From Nothopassalora personata (Eukaryota; Ascomycota; Dothideomycetes; Mycosphaerellales; Mycosphaerellaceae), in the NCBI GenBank assembly GCA_033816765.1, contig CM066289.1:3534001-3598000 (forward strand): a stretch of 64,000 bases of DNA, written 5' to 3'. The position numbers and the translations under genes are program-made. This document shows positions 12,280-23,539 of the stretch, piece by piece; the stretch's first letter is position 1; each line of letters starts with the position of its first letter. The notes beneath the pieces were generated by a model. It was not told the DNA's origin, searched no databases, and saw nothing but the letters and a program-made list of their open reading frames with translations.

Positions 12280-12618
12280 ATGGCAGTCAGTCCTCCAGAA
12301 CATGATATCCACCACAAGCATGGAATGTATCGAACACCCGCCTTCTACGAGTACCAAACGCCCATTGAAGAAAACCTCGTGCAAAAAGCGTGTCGATTCC
12401 TCGACCTTCTCAATGCTCAAGAATACTCCAACCCTTACTTCAAAGACGCTCTCCTCCCTCATGTTATCTGCAGCCTCAATGGCGAGGTCGGGACAGGCAT
12501 CGACTTCGGTCTGGACAAGCGCAGGAAGGTCGCCAAGCACAACCCGGACGTTAAGATCGAGCTGGTCGGCGCTTGGAGTACTGCGTATGAAAAGACGAAC
12601 GAGTCATGCCGATCCTAG
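12280..12618 (+). CDS. Small hypothetical protein
   Basis: A 112-codon frame starts MAVSPPEHDIHH and includes FLDLLNAQEYSNPYFKDALL and a short GTGIDFGLDK segment. Amino-acid composition is protein-like and far more ordered than the overlapping 129-codon frame. It has no signal peptide or membrane helix. I do not recognise a family; the helical N-terminus followed by mixed strands could be a partial NTF2-like fold. It lies alone, downstream of the Zn2Cys6 gene. It may be a complete small protein or the remnant of a larger one. Confidence 0.45.
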   Translation: MAVSPPEHDIHHKHGMYRTPAFYEYQTPIEENLVQKACRFLDLLNAQEYSNPYFKDALLPHVICSLNGEVGTGIDFGLDKRRKVAKHNPDVKIELVGAWSTAYEKTNESCRS

Positions 12619-13222
12619 TGCTGGGGCTTACTGGACTAAGCGATTAGACTTGTCGGGCTGCTGGCTTGTTGTGCCATTGGAGGAGCAGTAGGGGGAGATG
12701 GAGCTGTTTGCAGTGGAGTGTTTTGACGGGGATCATGGAGTCCCAGTGAGGAGTCAAGGCTTTTCTCTGTGTATAACGGCGGCATGCCCGCACCGGAGGC
12801 TTGCGAGGGCTTACTCAAGTCGACATGAAGAGCATGCGTGTTCGAAGGGACGTTGATGGAAGGCTTTCTCACCCGATATGATAGTGGTGCAGAGCATCGA
12901 GCTTCACGGGTCTGCAGGAGCTCTATCAAATGGCAAAAGCCTCCTGATATTCTTGATGGCTCCAATAGCGACACGCATCTGGTTCGCGATTTAGCAACCT
13001 CCAGTGCTCGAGGTCAGACAAGATGGTCACGGCCATCGAAATTGGCTGGTGCGGAATCATAGCTGGAGCCTTGCCAGATGGAGAAGGAGGGCGCCGGCCC
13101 TTCCCTCGGAGTAGCACATGCTTGGAGCAATGGATGCAACGATGTATTGTTATCGATCGCAGCTCAATAATGGATTGATGCCTTCGCTATACCGTAGAAG
13201 ACGACGTCGAACATCGAACACG

Positions 13223-13617
13223 ATGAATCCAGATCTAACGTAAGTTTCACATGCTGGCCTAGTGCAACGGTGGCCGCAACCCCTGTCAGATCCTCAGATC
13301 CATCCCCCTCTCCGACCCCAGCAGAGTCCATAGCCCATAGCCAGACCACAGCTCAATACCACTCAATCAAAGCAATCGCTACAATGCGATTCCTACTCCC
13401 ACTCCAATAAATCAACAGCGCACGCGTACACTGCGCCGACTGCAAGAAATCACTGCACACCGAGCAGCCGACGCTGAGCAAGGCCTTCAGCCACATATTC
13501 TTCCTCCCTTTGAAGTGGGAACGCAAGCTCGAGCACCAGCAGCTTTGGCACTGTCACATGTGTCGTGGTACCATCATTCTCGGCGAGTGGCCGCTGCAGG
13601 ATGACAAGAAGTTTTGA
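13223..13617 (+). CDS. Putative 71-aa CxxC/CxxC zinc-ribbon-like protein, one intron
   Basis: A short first exon (13223-13239, ATG plus 14 nt) is followed by a GTAAGT donor. A 179-nt intron ends at ...CAACAG (13418). Exon 2 (13419-13617) then continues in frame and carries HCADCKKSLHTEQ, SHIFFLPLKWERKLEH and WHCHMCRGTIILGEWP before TGA. The two CxxC pairs about 40 residues apart suggest a zinc-binding fold. The splice model is my inference. Alternatively exon 2 may be the 3' end of a gene whose upstream part has decayed. No known family assigned. Confidence 0.4.
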
Positions 13618-15523
13618 GAAGGTGAGAATGGGAGGCGAAGAAGAATGTGGCGCATAGGGAGAAAGAGTTTAAGGGGGTGCTGGGCTGTGGACCCAAAATG
13701 GCGTTGGAAGAGTAGTGGGAGTGTGCGGGCGCTCGATTTGTGTTGTTCTTCGCGCGAAAGTTGTTTGCTTGAGACTTTTGGCCGCGACGCGTCTGTAAAA
13801 GTTGGATTTGAGCTCCGCGGTTTCTCTTCGCTCGCCACTTTCGTCAAACGCGTTTGTCTCATCTGATGCGGCTTCTTTGGGGCCTGCGACACCTTCTGAG
13901 CTTGACCATCCGAACCGGCCTTCACTGAAGAGTGCGAAGGCAGCGGACTTGCACGAGCGCATCCGGGGGGACAATCGAGCTTCGAGCCCAAAACTCCGCC
14001 GTGAAAATATTATAAGCGCATAAGGAGGGAATAAAGGAGCTGAAATTGTGCGTTCGAGCAGTAAGGACGAGGAATATGTGCCCTGAGAGCAAGATACGGA
14101 CCAGGCGAGGGCGCTGCCTTCCAGCGGCAGGCCATGATCAAACAACGCTGGCCACCAGGCGGCGGCTGAGCCACAGACAAGTAATAACGGCACTTTTGCT
14201 GAGCTAGCCATCTTCAATACCTGCTGTTGGGCATAGTCTACGTGAGGTAGATGGACAGGGCAGATGAAGTTGCCAGTATCTTCTATATGCAATTACTGTT
14301 GACGTACGCAGACGAACTCAAACCTGGATGGTACGCCCTACCTACTATAATTGCGCATTATGCAAGCATAATGTGGAGATTTACCGTGAAATCATCGATA
14401 GTCTAACTCAAGCACCCGCTTTTGCTCGCATAGGACCGTCACCGCCGGGTTCCTGCCGTTAAGAATGACGCAAGGACGCAACAGAAAGTCTGCTTAATGT
14501 ATTACATGTGGCAATGCTTTGTGCTCATTCATCATCCGGCTGCGTTGTCCCTGTTGAAGCCCGTCGCTATATGAAGTGGTTGCATCGGATTGATGAAATG
14601 TTGCTCGCTGCGTTCGGTTGCGTTAGATCGTTCACTGACAAATCGCGCCGTCATGCAAGGACAGGAAAGAGGGCTAGCTGATCGAATACGAACTTTGGAT
14701 TAGGTTCTATTGCCGTAATCATAAGTCAGCCATTTGTTCGAATCCCTCGCGAAGCTATTTTGGGCGTTTCTATTTTTGCCAATCTTTTGCCGGTGAATAG
14801 ATTCATAGGGGCCTTGCTGACAGAGAGAGTGAACTTGTGCTGGGTGGCGAAACTTTAGCATTCATACCACTGAAGCTGCTGAGCTATATCTGTCGTTCTT
14901 AGCTTTTGCTCCACTGACGGTCGGATCACGTTCTGCTTCCCGGAGCGGAACGGGCAAATTTCACCACATTTTGACAGCATTAAGTCCAGAAGTCTGTCTC
15001 TTGCCTACTTCGATGACTTTGCGCTAAGTATGTATAATGTTGTATGTAAGCGTTGATGCATGGTCACTATCTGTCGATGTACTGCCTAGTACCATGTGAA
15101 GGCTTGGCGTTACTACAGGTGGCGATTTTAGTGTCATGGTTCAATACTTCCCGAGACATGTCGCAATGTAAGATCTGCATCATACCGGTCCCGGTACCGC
15201 TCGACCTGTTTCTAAAAGACCAGCCGCAAGGTCACACATCTCCTCGTCCCATCACCACGCCGACCTCTGTGCGACACAAAGTAAATGTTTCACTCCTGCA
15301 GAACAAGATACGATGCAAGAGTAAAAGAGCTTGAGAAATGTATACATATATCATCGAGCGAGTTACAACGAAGCCAAACAATGTCCTCAGCGCGTCCTGT
15401 GCGAGCTACAATCTCTGCTATAACAAAAAACACGTATCGACGCTGCAGAAATAGTTGTTCACCAGCGCTTTCGCCATGACAATGCGTTCTCGCCGCCAAA
15501 AATCTACCGATCTCACCTCATCT
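13618..15523. other. No convincing gene
   Basis: A minus-strand frame of 207 codons (13669-14292) exists with a hydrophobic N-terminal stretch, but its C-terminal half is a low-complexity shadow and no domain is visible. From 14300 to 15500 both strands are full of stops. A GTTCGAATCCC sequence at 14735-14745 resembles a tRNA T-loop but has no pairing arms. Confidence 0.35.
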
Positions 15524-16300
15524 TCACACCAGGCGCAATGGATTACCCCTCGCCGGTTCGAGAAGCGTGTCCACAATTGCCTTAGCCAGTCCCGCCGCCT
15601 CGTCCGTGCTCCATTCCATCATGCTAGCATCCTCATCGCTGTCCTGTACTAAGCCGACATCGAATTCGGGATGCGAAATTTCATCAGCCAGTGCGAAACG
15701 AAGGTGCGCAGCGCCCCATGGAACGTCGCCACCGAACTCCATGCCAAGCACGATGTCGACCATCTCGAACGTCCGCATCACCTATCAACCCCGAACCCTG
15801 CGCTCGAAGTGGAAGTGGACCAAAACTGAGTCGAAAGGGCCGCGAGGTCTGTTTGCTACAGCATCGGCGTTGGCGAAGCCAATGCTGGCGCCGCGGCGGT
15901 GGGTGTTGAAGGAGTCGTAGTCGCGAAGGCGAAAAAGTGCTTGACGTACTGTAGAAGATGGGTCTGGTAGGAAGAGAGCTCGATATCGTAGAAGCGCTGG
16001 CCATTGATGTCGACTGGCGTGGGATCGTCTGATTCGGACAAGGACGGAGAAGGTGGTTCTGCTCAAGGACTGACCGACCCGCTTATGGACCTTGGACTGC
16101 TGTTCGTACGCTCGGAACAGATCTGTCTGGAGACGAAGGCGTTCTCTAGCAGTAGCAGGAGGATCGCCACTGCTGCTGTTGAGAGGAGCCTCGTGGTGGT
16201 CTGGACGATCGGATCGTCAACCACATCTGACATCTCCTATAGTACGGCCGCGAAGAAGGAGCGGAAGAACTTCTTGATCCTGGTGTCGGCCATGTCGTGT
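15524..16300 (-). pseudogene. Frameshifted remnant of an unidentified gene
   Basis: Three minus-strand frames carry protein-like stretches that follow one another: VDINGQRFYDIELSSYQTHL (near 16010-15960), then RDYDSFNTHRRGASIGFANA and GPFDSVLVHFHFERRV (about 15915-15790), then TFEMVDIVLGMEFGGDVPWG through ALADEISHPEFDVG (about 15770-15650). Changes of frame without plausible splice sites at the junctions suggest a decayed gene. An upstream segment near 16295-16130 has a start-like MADTRIKKFFRSFFAAVL followed by a TAG. No family recognised. Confidence 0.4.
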
Positions 16301-16546
16301 GGGTGTGTGAGTGTGTATGTGCGTCAGGGCTGTGGAACCAGATGAGGATTTGGTAGACTCTTCGGACACAAGCGGACTCGATCGTAATGAACGAGGACCT
16401 TGTAAATGCGGGATGTAGAGGACTCGCACGTCAGCATCTCGAGATCTACCTACCACTACTTGCTCCATCTTGACACCTAACCTCGATTCAGTTCAAGAAG
16501 TTCAGACAAAATCCACTCCAGCCTCGAGTCTCGCATCATCTTCCAC

Positions 16547-16990
16547 ATGAGCGACCAGTCAACTCCGGCCGCTTCAGCCAACATGAACCCCAGCGACCTC
16601 ATCTGGACTTCAGCTGGAATTCGAACCCAGCACCAGATCGACGTCCTCAGCACCATCTCAAAGCTTGGCGACCACGAGCTCGACAACCTCTACATATATC
16701 TCGGCGGCCGACTGAAGAGAGGCGACATCTCAGCTGGTCAAGTTATCCGCGATCTGCTCAACGAGCCGCTCCTCGCGGATGATCTGAAGAAGCCCTTTGC
16801 GAGCGCTTACAAGGCAGCTTGCAGCCCAGGAGACCTTCCCTACAGCGTGAGTACATACGGTGGCAGAGAAGCACATTGCCTCTCGTTCGAAGTCTGACTA
16901 CTCCCACAGGTATTCCAGAAGGACGAGAAGGGCAACGTCAAGGTCGTGCAATTCCAGCGCGGTCTCGACGGTTCTTTTGAGCCTATCTAG
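16547..16990 (+). CDS. Hypothetical protein of 126 aa, one intron
   Basis: Exon 1 is 16547-16846 and exon 2 is 16910-16990; the 63-nt intron begins GTGAGT, has CTGAC near its end and finishes CCCACAG. The joined frame reads from MSDQSTPAASANMNPSDLIW through VLSTISKLGDHELDNLYIYL and RGDISAGQVIRDLLNE to an exon 2 ending FQRGLDGSFEPI. The mainly helical core without signal peptide suggests a soluble intracellular protein. The family is not recognised. The clean splice model and good start context (CACATGAGC) argue that it is real. Confidence 0.65.
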
Positions 16991-18029
16991 GGACTTCAGC
17001 TCGCGTATCTTGTATGGCTTGAGCTACCGTGCGCGACACGAGTGCTAAGGTCACGATGGCTCTAGAAGCCTAGGAATCAAGGAAAGGTTTGGAGTTGCAG
17101 GCGCATTAGCTGCATTTGGCTGGCATGTTTGCTACTCGGGACAGACTCGCGATCTTATGAAGCAATTCATCAACGAACCCTCAACAGGACTGGCCATGTA
17201 TTACTGGTACGATAGAGACAGGCGTCTGCTAAGATCCTCTTAATACTCTCTCAGTCTCACATCGATGCAATTCTAACACTGAACTCAGCGCGCTGGATGG
17301 TAGAATCAGACTTAAGTGTCTTTGAAAGCTCGTCTCATTCTTCCATCAGTCAGTCTCTTCTCTCGACGTTGCAGTGCAAGCTATTCGCCAGACTAGATAG
17401 TGCCAAGTCCTTCTACCAACGAAGCCAAAAAGCCAGCGGCCGCGACTCCAGAAGATCGACGGACAATTCAAGGCGAGCTATTGCACCGGGTGAATTGTAC
17501 CATCGGAACATGCAGCTACTGCGTCCAGTGGCATGATGTTGAGAGAAGCGGCAGAGTAGCTGCATGAATCGACGCTTTTCTATATAAGCGGAGCTGGTGC
17601 CCATATTTGAGCTGCGAAGACTGTGCTAATTCACCTCCCAATATCCTCCTTCCTCTTTCGGAAACATGGCTTCCGGCTTCGCCTGAGCTTGTATAGCTTG
17701 TGCAAGCTTGTCAGTTCTTGACGACTTGGCCGAGGGCGTCGATAGTGATTCTCTGGCCAGTGAACTTCAAGATCTCTCTTCGTTCAGCCTGGACTGGGGA
17801 CCAGTGGCGGGCCGCAAAGTATTGCTAAAGCTACGATGTTGCGACTGTGGCTGCCGATCGTGTCCGTATGTGGAGACTCAGGTCATGATGCTGCATTGGA
17901 CGTCTCTATGCTTCCGCGGAACTATCGAGAAGAGCACTGGTAAGCACAGCCTGGTCCTCTTGCTTCTTAAAGTGCTTTCAGATACGAGCCGTTGCTGCGA
18001 AATACAGGATAGTTTTCGATACTTCTGCG
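16991..18029. other. No convincing gene
   Basis: A 128-codon plus-strand frame starts near 17708 but shows no domain. Its last part overlaps the signal-peptide region of the decayed sedolisin that follows, in a different frame. Otherwise only short shadows. Confidence 0.35.
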
Positions 18030-18925
18030 GCCTTGGCGGCGCTAGTAGCACTTGCCTCTGCTGTCTCTACTCCTCCTGGCTATGTCAGCCATGAGAAGTG
18101 ATGATCCCCACTGAACGAGATCCATGGACAAGCTGTGCTACCAATGCGTATCTGAATCAAGCAGCCAGCCCTTGAGAACGAACATGACCATGCGTTGATG
18201 GAGAAGATGCAGAAGATACCATTGAAATCTTCGCTCCACCACAGCATGCAGTAGACGCCGTGCACTAATGGCTCAAGGACGCCGGTGGCGGTGCAGACGG
18301 CAACGGTTATTCAGTAGACAAGCAATGTGGACATCAAGGTCGAGGAGGCCGAACGCCTATTGAAGACGAAGTATTACCAGCCTGAGCACGCCCTGACTGG
18401 CCAGCGAAACGGACGAGTACTTCCTGCCAGACCACATCTCTGGGCATGTCGACAACATTACTCCGGGCCCAAGCTCCTCGCCGGTGGCAGGGGCAGTAAT
18501 GGACGACCACTCGATGGCCGGAAGAGGGATCTCGACAAGAGAGGCTTTCGTACAAGCGGCAAGCAGAACTTCTCCGCCCCAATCATCGTTGGCAAACTTC
18601 CAGTCGATTCAGCTACGCTTGACTCGCCTGATGCTGCGCTTGCCAAATGCGACAAGTACATCACACCACTATTTATTGCTGCAAAGTACAATATCTCCCA
18701 GGCCACGACTATTGCCAAGGGTAACGAGCTTAGTATTTTGAATGGGCTGACTTCTAGGCTGACGAGGATCTTGTTGAGCTCTTCACATTGTTTGCCGGAA
18801 CAACCCAAACACTACAAGACCAAAGCTGGAGGCTATTGATTGAGGTTTAGCACCGAGTGCTTTGCGCCGGGGGGGATATGAGGAGGATTTTGGCTTGGCG
18901 AATATGGACGAACGCGTCGGTGGAT
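18030..18925 (+). pseudogene. Sedolisin (S53 tripeptidyl-peptidase) pseudogene, prodomain only
   Basis: Successive plus-strand frames spell parts of an S53 protease propeptide: a signal-like AALVALASAVSTPPGYVSHEK (about 18037-18095), then PALENEHDHALMEK, EIFAPPQHAVDAVH followed by a stop and WLKDA (about 18215-18280), KVEEAERLLKTKYYQPEHAL (18336-18395), LAKCDKYITPLFIAAKYNIS (about 18640-18700) and NELSILN. The frame changes again to DLVELFTLFAG. Each segment matches the order expected of a Pro-kumamolisin activation domain. Several stops and frameshifts separate them, and no catalytic SGTS-type domain follows. This is a 5' remnant of a secreted acid protease gene and makes no enzyme. Confidence 0.75.
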
Positions 18926-19349
18926 GGGGCGGGTCGATTGACTGGGTTGGGTCATGTCTGTAACGAAGAGACGTAACGCGACGATGTAGCATGAGAAATG
19001 GATAGTGAGGCGGAGAGTTCGAGAACGAGGCGAGCTTTGCTCAAGTCACGATCTGCTGCGGGCTATTTTTGTGGCGCGAGACCAATGATGCCATCGATGA
19101 ACTGTGATATCGTGTCAGGTGAGCGAATAACACGGAATCGAGGGGAATAATCGTACGTGCAACGTGTCGTCGCGCAAGAGAGTGCTCGGAGGCGGCGGCG
19201 GCGGTGGTGCTTGCTGCTGTTGCTGCTGTGGTGGTCTAGGTTGTTGTTCATCAATACGGATCAATGTTATGGTTCTATCCATGCATAGGGTGCTGCTGTC
19301 TTGCGAGCGAGCTTCTTGAACCAATTTTTAATGTTGTTGATGCCGAAGG
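18926..19349. other. No gene; CAG/CCG-rich stretch
   Basis: On the minus strand a Q6 then P7 run is encoded near 19190-19240 (GGCGGCGGCGGTGGTGCTTG on the plus strand). It is a short trinucleotide-rich stretch near the 3' side of a possible decayed gene. No reliable start or splice structure. Confidence 0.35.
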
Positions 19350-20287
19350 TCATTGTCGTTGCGCCTGTTGGTGGTGATGTGTTGGTAGTATTGACGCGCA
19401 CAGGATAAAGGTGGTTCTGCAAAACACGAGCTTGTGACTTGGGCTGCAAAGGGCCCTGTCAACATCGGCGCATCGAAACACTTCCCGAAGCGCTTTATGA
19501 GATATAAGATTGATACATTGTTTTCTCTGGGCCATGAGCCGATCCTCCATTCTGTGAAGCGCCATAGCGAACTCTAGCAATGAGCTGGAAGCACGAAGCG
19601 ATGACAACTTAGAGATGGAAGCGTTGAGTGAGCTCTATGTACATCGCACGAGCTATGATTGAAAGGGGTCTGACGGCAAGTCTCGTCTGCGCCATCTCCT
19701 CCAACTCTATTGACAGATTTGTGGTGGCTGGGAAGTCTCCGTCTACTCCTCCCAGTCCATTGAAATCGCCCATGCCTTTTGTCTTGTCGCTAGCCGAGTT
19801 TGGAACCTTTGTACCAGGCCGTCGCTGCCATTTGCCCTGAAATCTTGCAGGCAGCGGCAGCCTCTGAAGAAGAATGGTTCCCTTTTGAGACTCCAGCGGT
19901 GGAACGTCTCGAGAGAAGCGGGTGAAGTCCTCACGGATTGGCCGATAATCCTCGTGCTTCCACTGCTGTTGGTGATTTTGGTGTCGATGCGCAAGTACCA
20001 TCGATAATTTGCGTGATGATGTTTTGCTGTCCTGCCGCCCACGGACTTCGAAAGGCGGGTCCGTTGTCAGACAGGGGAACGACAGTCAAGCAAGCAGCCT
20101 CACCAGCTTCTCGGGAGGCGCAGTTGCTTGCTGGACTACCAAACCTTTCCTGACTTGGCCATGCTGAGGCGCCGCGCCAGCTGGCTTTGTCGTCACCGCT
20201 GGGAGCAGCACTGTCTTGTCTGGACGCCCCAGCTGGGGCTTTCATTAGCTGATTGTCACTCGTCATATTTGTCAGGTGTTGTAGCAC
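19350..20287 (-). pseudogene. Possible decayed gene of unknown family
   Basis: Minus-strand frames 19931-20287, 19609-20001 and 19350-19607 overlap and seem to continue one another. Examples are EDYRPIREDFTRFSRDVPPL and LSIELEEMAQTRLAVRPLSI, then after a 1-nt frame change SLRASSSLLEFAMALHRMED. The junction has no usable GT-AG intron. I read it as a frameshifted gene, but chance frames cannot be excluded. Confidence 0.3.
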
Positions 20288-21026
20288 TTACATCCTTCTC
20301 AGTCCACTCCGGCTTTAGGACCCGCCGAGCCAGGCAGCACTGTGCTGTGTGCTGGGAGCCCGCTGGCTAGATCACATGCAAGTCAGCGATGGAAGTCCTC
20401 CTTATATACCATCTGCAATCACTGATCTCCGAACAGAAAGTGACATCGAGTATGATGGATTAGTCAACTTTTGTGAGGATCACTTACCGAGTCCAATCAC
20501 CCACTGTTGAGCCACTTTGGCTCTGCAGGCAGTTTCAAAACATTGCGTATGAATAAAGACTGTAAGAAAAGATGATCTCGGTGTTGCTGTCACTTTGCTG
20601 TCGGTGGTATCATCGTGGTGACATTCTTTTTAATACGTGATGGTGATGGTTGCGAGTGGTTGATGGATGGTGATGGTTATAAAGAAGTTGAGAAAGTGAA
20701 TCGAGATTTGAACAACTGAAAGCTGTGCGTAGGTCTCAGACACTAGCTTTCCGCGCCTTTTCCTAGTCCGATTCGGTTCCCTCCTGATAGTGGCCTGGAC
20801 AGCATTTTCCTTGTTCATTGTTCTGCAAGTCGCGTCAAACATGCGTCCAAGCAAACAAAATAACATGGCAGAGACATGCCATTGCGACAAAGCACCCTGC
20901 AGAGGTATGTAGCGATGGCTAGCTCTTAGGTATCAACATTTCACGCGTGATACCTCACTTAGTACCACGACCCATCCTCGATCCTACACTGAGACAACGT
21001 TCGACCCAGCTACGCCGAAGGAAGAG
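20288..21026. other. Intergenic
   Basis: No supported gene. The last 100 bases before 21027 probably hold the promoter and leader of the 310-aa gene. Confidence 0.4.
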
Positions 21027-21959
21027 ATGAATAACAACGACACAAAGACGGCCGAAGTCCATCAGGCTGCCTTGAGCCTCAACGTATACAGGATCAACGA
21101 TGTTCGTAGGCATCTACAGTTCCTCTACCATGGCAAACTCGATGTTCATGGCCTGAGTAGTATACCGGTACAGCGTCTCCACGACATCATAGTGGCGATC
21201 GAATGCTACCAAGCACCAAATCTTCCGCATCTCGATCGAGTGGCGCAAGGTGGAGAGTCCAGACTGACTGTGCCGTATCTTCAGCCTACACCGCCAACGA
21301 ACTCTTCCTTCAGGAACGCCCCATCTCACGATGCCATCGCAATTATACTTCAAGCGACCACAGAATATCAATATCTAATGCCACGAGACGTGATGCATCA
21401 AGTTATGAACGCCCTGCAGGGCAACTGCAGCGATCCGCCGAGCTGGCTGAAGGATATCATGTTCAACTTGATGCGGCCAATTACTCAACACATCTACGAA
21501 AGGAGCATTGGCGCACCGTGGTGGAACTGGCTCAGATACCTCAGCGACTCCGAGCATTGCCGTCACGCCGAGATCGAAGACATCCTCAATCAAGCCATCA
21601 ACCCAACAGCACTTTGGACAGGGATGAAGGCGATACTAAGGATACTGCGAGCGAGCAAATGCTTCAACAGATGGGAAGAGTTGGTAGGAGTTTGGATACA
21701 CTTGTCCATCTGCCGTCACATGAGCATGTGCCTTGAGACCCCCAATTTCCGATTGCTCGAACGGACGTTCTTCAAGATGAATCAAGTCGTTTTTCGAGCG
21801 ATTGAAGCGGGACAGGGACCACCGGACTGGCAGAAGCAGATCTTGAGGAGATATCCGAGTCGTGTGCGGCTTTCGTATGATGGAGTCCCGGTACCATTGG
21901 AGGGCATTGTGCAGATTTCGAGATGCGGAAGTTTCGTTGTGCATCAACACAGAGGATGA
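21027..21959 (+). CDS. Hypothetical protein, 310 aa, possible partial BTB-like N-terminus
   Basis: A single uninterrupted frame starts at MNNNDTKTAEVHQAALSLNV with a favourable AAGAGATGAATAAC context. Residues about 22-65 (RINDVRRHLQFLYHGKLDVH and LHDIIVAIECYQAPNLPHL) resemble the C-terminal half of a BTB/POZ domain, where a VxxFLxFLYTGxLD helix is typical; this is a tentative match. The rest is helical (for example PSWLKDIMFNLMRPITQHIY) and unrecognised. It has no signal peptide. Fungal BTB-like proteins with unknown C-termini are common and often expanded, so it may belong to such a family, but the first half of the fold is missing. Confidence 0.65.
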   Translation: MNNNDTKTAEVHQAALSLNVYRINDVRRHLQFLYHGKLDVHGLSSIPVQRLHDIIVAIECYQAPNLPHLDRVAQGGESRLTVPYLQPTPPTNSSFRNAPSHDAIAIILQATTEYQYLMPRDVMHQVMNALQGNCSDPPSWLKDIMFNLMRPITQHIYERSIGAPWWNWLRYLSDSEHCRHAEIEDILNQAINPTALWTGMKAILRILRASKCFNRWEELVGVWIHLSICRHMSMCLETPNFRLLERTFFKMNQVVFRAIEAGQGPPDWQKQILRRYPSRVRLSYDGVPVPLEGIVQISRCGSFVVHQHRG

Positions 21960-22073
21960 TGAAAACACTGTTGAAAGAAGGACGAATGAAGCCTCAACCC
22001 GCGGAGTCGATCATCTTGCTGTGTTCATCGAAGAATAGATGGGACAATCACTTGCAAATTATTCCTGCTCTCT

Positions 22074-23028
22074 TCACTGGTGGACATGCCATCTCTCAGC
22101 CATTTCAAGCTCGATGTCTAGCTCATCTCGCCCAAGGTCAATGTAGCCGTGCTCTGAAGCTTGACGAGGAACAATGCCGATGCCACGACCATTTGCCTTC
22201 CTGTCAGCAGCGAGATGCAGCACTGCAGTAGCAGCATCCTGCACCTCTGCGAAGATGGCACCCCATTGGTCACTAATCATACTCCAAGTCGCTTCGGAAG
22301 CGATGTTAGTACGGATATACCTTTGACTGCATCAGCTTCTCCATCTTACGGACCCCGCGCTTCACTGACCAAGGCGCGATCAAGTTGGTCCTGAATCCTT
22401 TCGCGATTCCCTGGCTCCTCATTGACCGCATGATGCCCCTCACTGCCCACTTTGTTGCACCGTATTGAGTCTTGCCAGTGTGGTCCCCATATCCGGCCAA
22501 ACTTGCCGTCAAGATCAAGCTTCGGTCCTGTCCCTCCTCCGGGTGCTCTCGCCAGTGATGCGTTGCAAGCTTGACAGTATACAGCACCGCCTTCAAGTTG
22601 ATGTCGACGCAAGTCAGATCTGGCTGAATGGGCTCGCCGTTCTCGTCAGGTTCTGCCTCGAAGTTATCGCTCGCACCTGTTATGCCAGCATTTGCGAAGA
22701 CGATGTCGATGGAACTGTGTGGTGAGAGTTTGGCGGCGCTTCGGAAAAGAGCCTTCTGGTGTTCCCAATTCGTTACATCGCCCTGGACAAAGGAGACTTT
22801 CGGGGTAAATTCCTTCTCGATCTCTTCGCCACGTTCCTTATTGACGTCAATGAAAGCTACAAAAGCACCAGTGTTGACAAAAGCACGCAGTGTTGCTTCT
22901 CCGATGCCACTACAGCCGCCGGTCAGCACGACTGTCTTGTTCTTGAGGGCGGTTTTATCGAAATCGCCGGGGGTTATGGCTGGACTGGGGCCTGGAAAAT
23001 TTCCTTGGACTCGGAGGGCATCCATCAT
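22074..23028 (-). CDS. Short-chain dehydrogenase/reductase (classical SDR), 303 aa, one intron
   Basis: Exon 1 is 23028-22370 and exon 2 is 22326-22074. Removing a 43-nt intron (GTCAGT...CAG) gives 912 nt, a whole number of codons, and joins RTNLIAP to YIRTNIASEATW. Motifs: TGGCSGIG cofactor loop (near residue 35), NAGI, active-site serine in LTASLAGY, and YGATK (YxxxK). The C-terminus reads VLHLAADRKANGRGIGIVPR, typical of the fungal 15-hydroxyprostaglandin-dehydrogenase-like group. It probably oxidises or reduces a small alcohol or ketone with NAD(P); the substrate is unknown. The start at 23028 (ATG ATG GAT) is chosen as the first in-frame ATG. Confidence 0.85.
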
Positions 23029-23034
23029 ACACAA

Positions 23035-23539
23035 TATGACAATGTGAATGGAAAGAATAAGGAAAGAGTGAAGTGTAGCCGCTTCGTCCGTAAGCTAGAG
23101 TATTATACTCCGCACTCCTTGCATACCCGGAGGAGCCGAGCCCGAGCTGAAAGATGCGATATTGCCACTTCTGGACAGCAGCTATATTAGCCGCAATATT
23201 TCTTCGAACGCATCTGCATGTCGAAGTTCAGAAGCGAAAATCTTGACAATCAACAAGCGAAGCATGTCCTTCACTCTGGCGATTGCTTCCCGGCATTTTC
23301 AAGTACCACCTCAGCATATCAGGTTGATCGTAAATACTTCTAGCAATGAATGCGCTCTGGCATCCTCAACTTCTGCACGAGCCACTTCTGCATCGAATAT
23401 GGAACATTCACCATTAGGCGAGTGAATTTGTCACTTGTAGCATTAACAACGATATCAGGTTTGATAAAAATTGGACGAACGATAGTGAGCTCATCTAACG
23501 AATTGGATGGTAGTCTGTCTATCCAAACTGCTGATCTTT
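23035..23539. other. Intergenic
   Basis: Upstream region of the SDR gene; only short stop-bounded frames. Confidence 0.4.

Noticed and set aside
13669..14292. Minus-strand 207-codon frame with a hydrophobic N-terminus
   Set aside because: No domain, the second half is low-complexity, and no convincing promoter or splice context.
14640..14765. GTTCGAATCCC sequence resembling a tRNA T-loop
   Set aside because: No complementary T-stem or acceptor stem can be formed on either strand.
19115..19324. Polyglutamine-polyproline minus-strand frame
   Set aside because: Trinucleotide-rich stretch; no reliable start and no conserved flanks.
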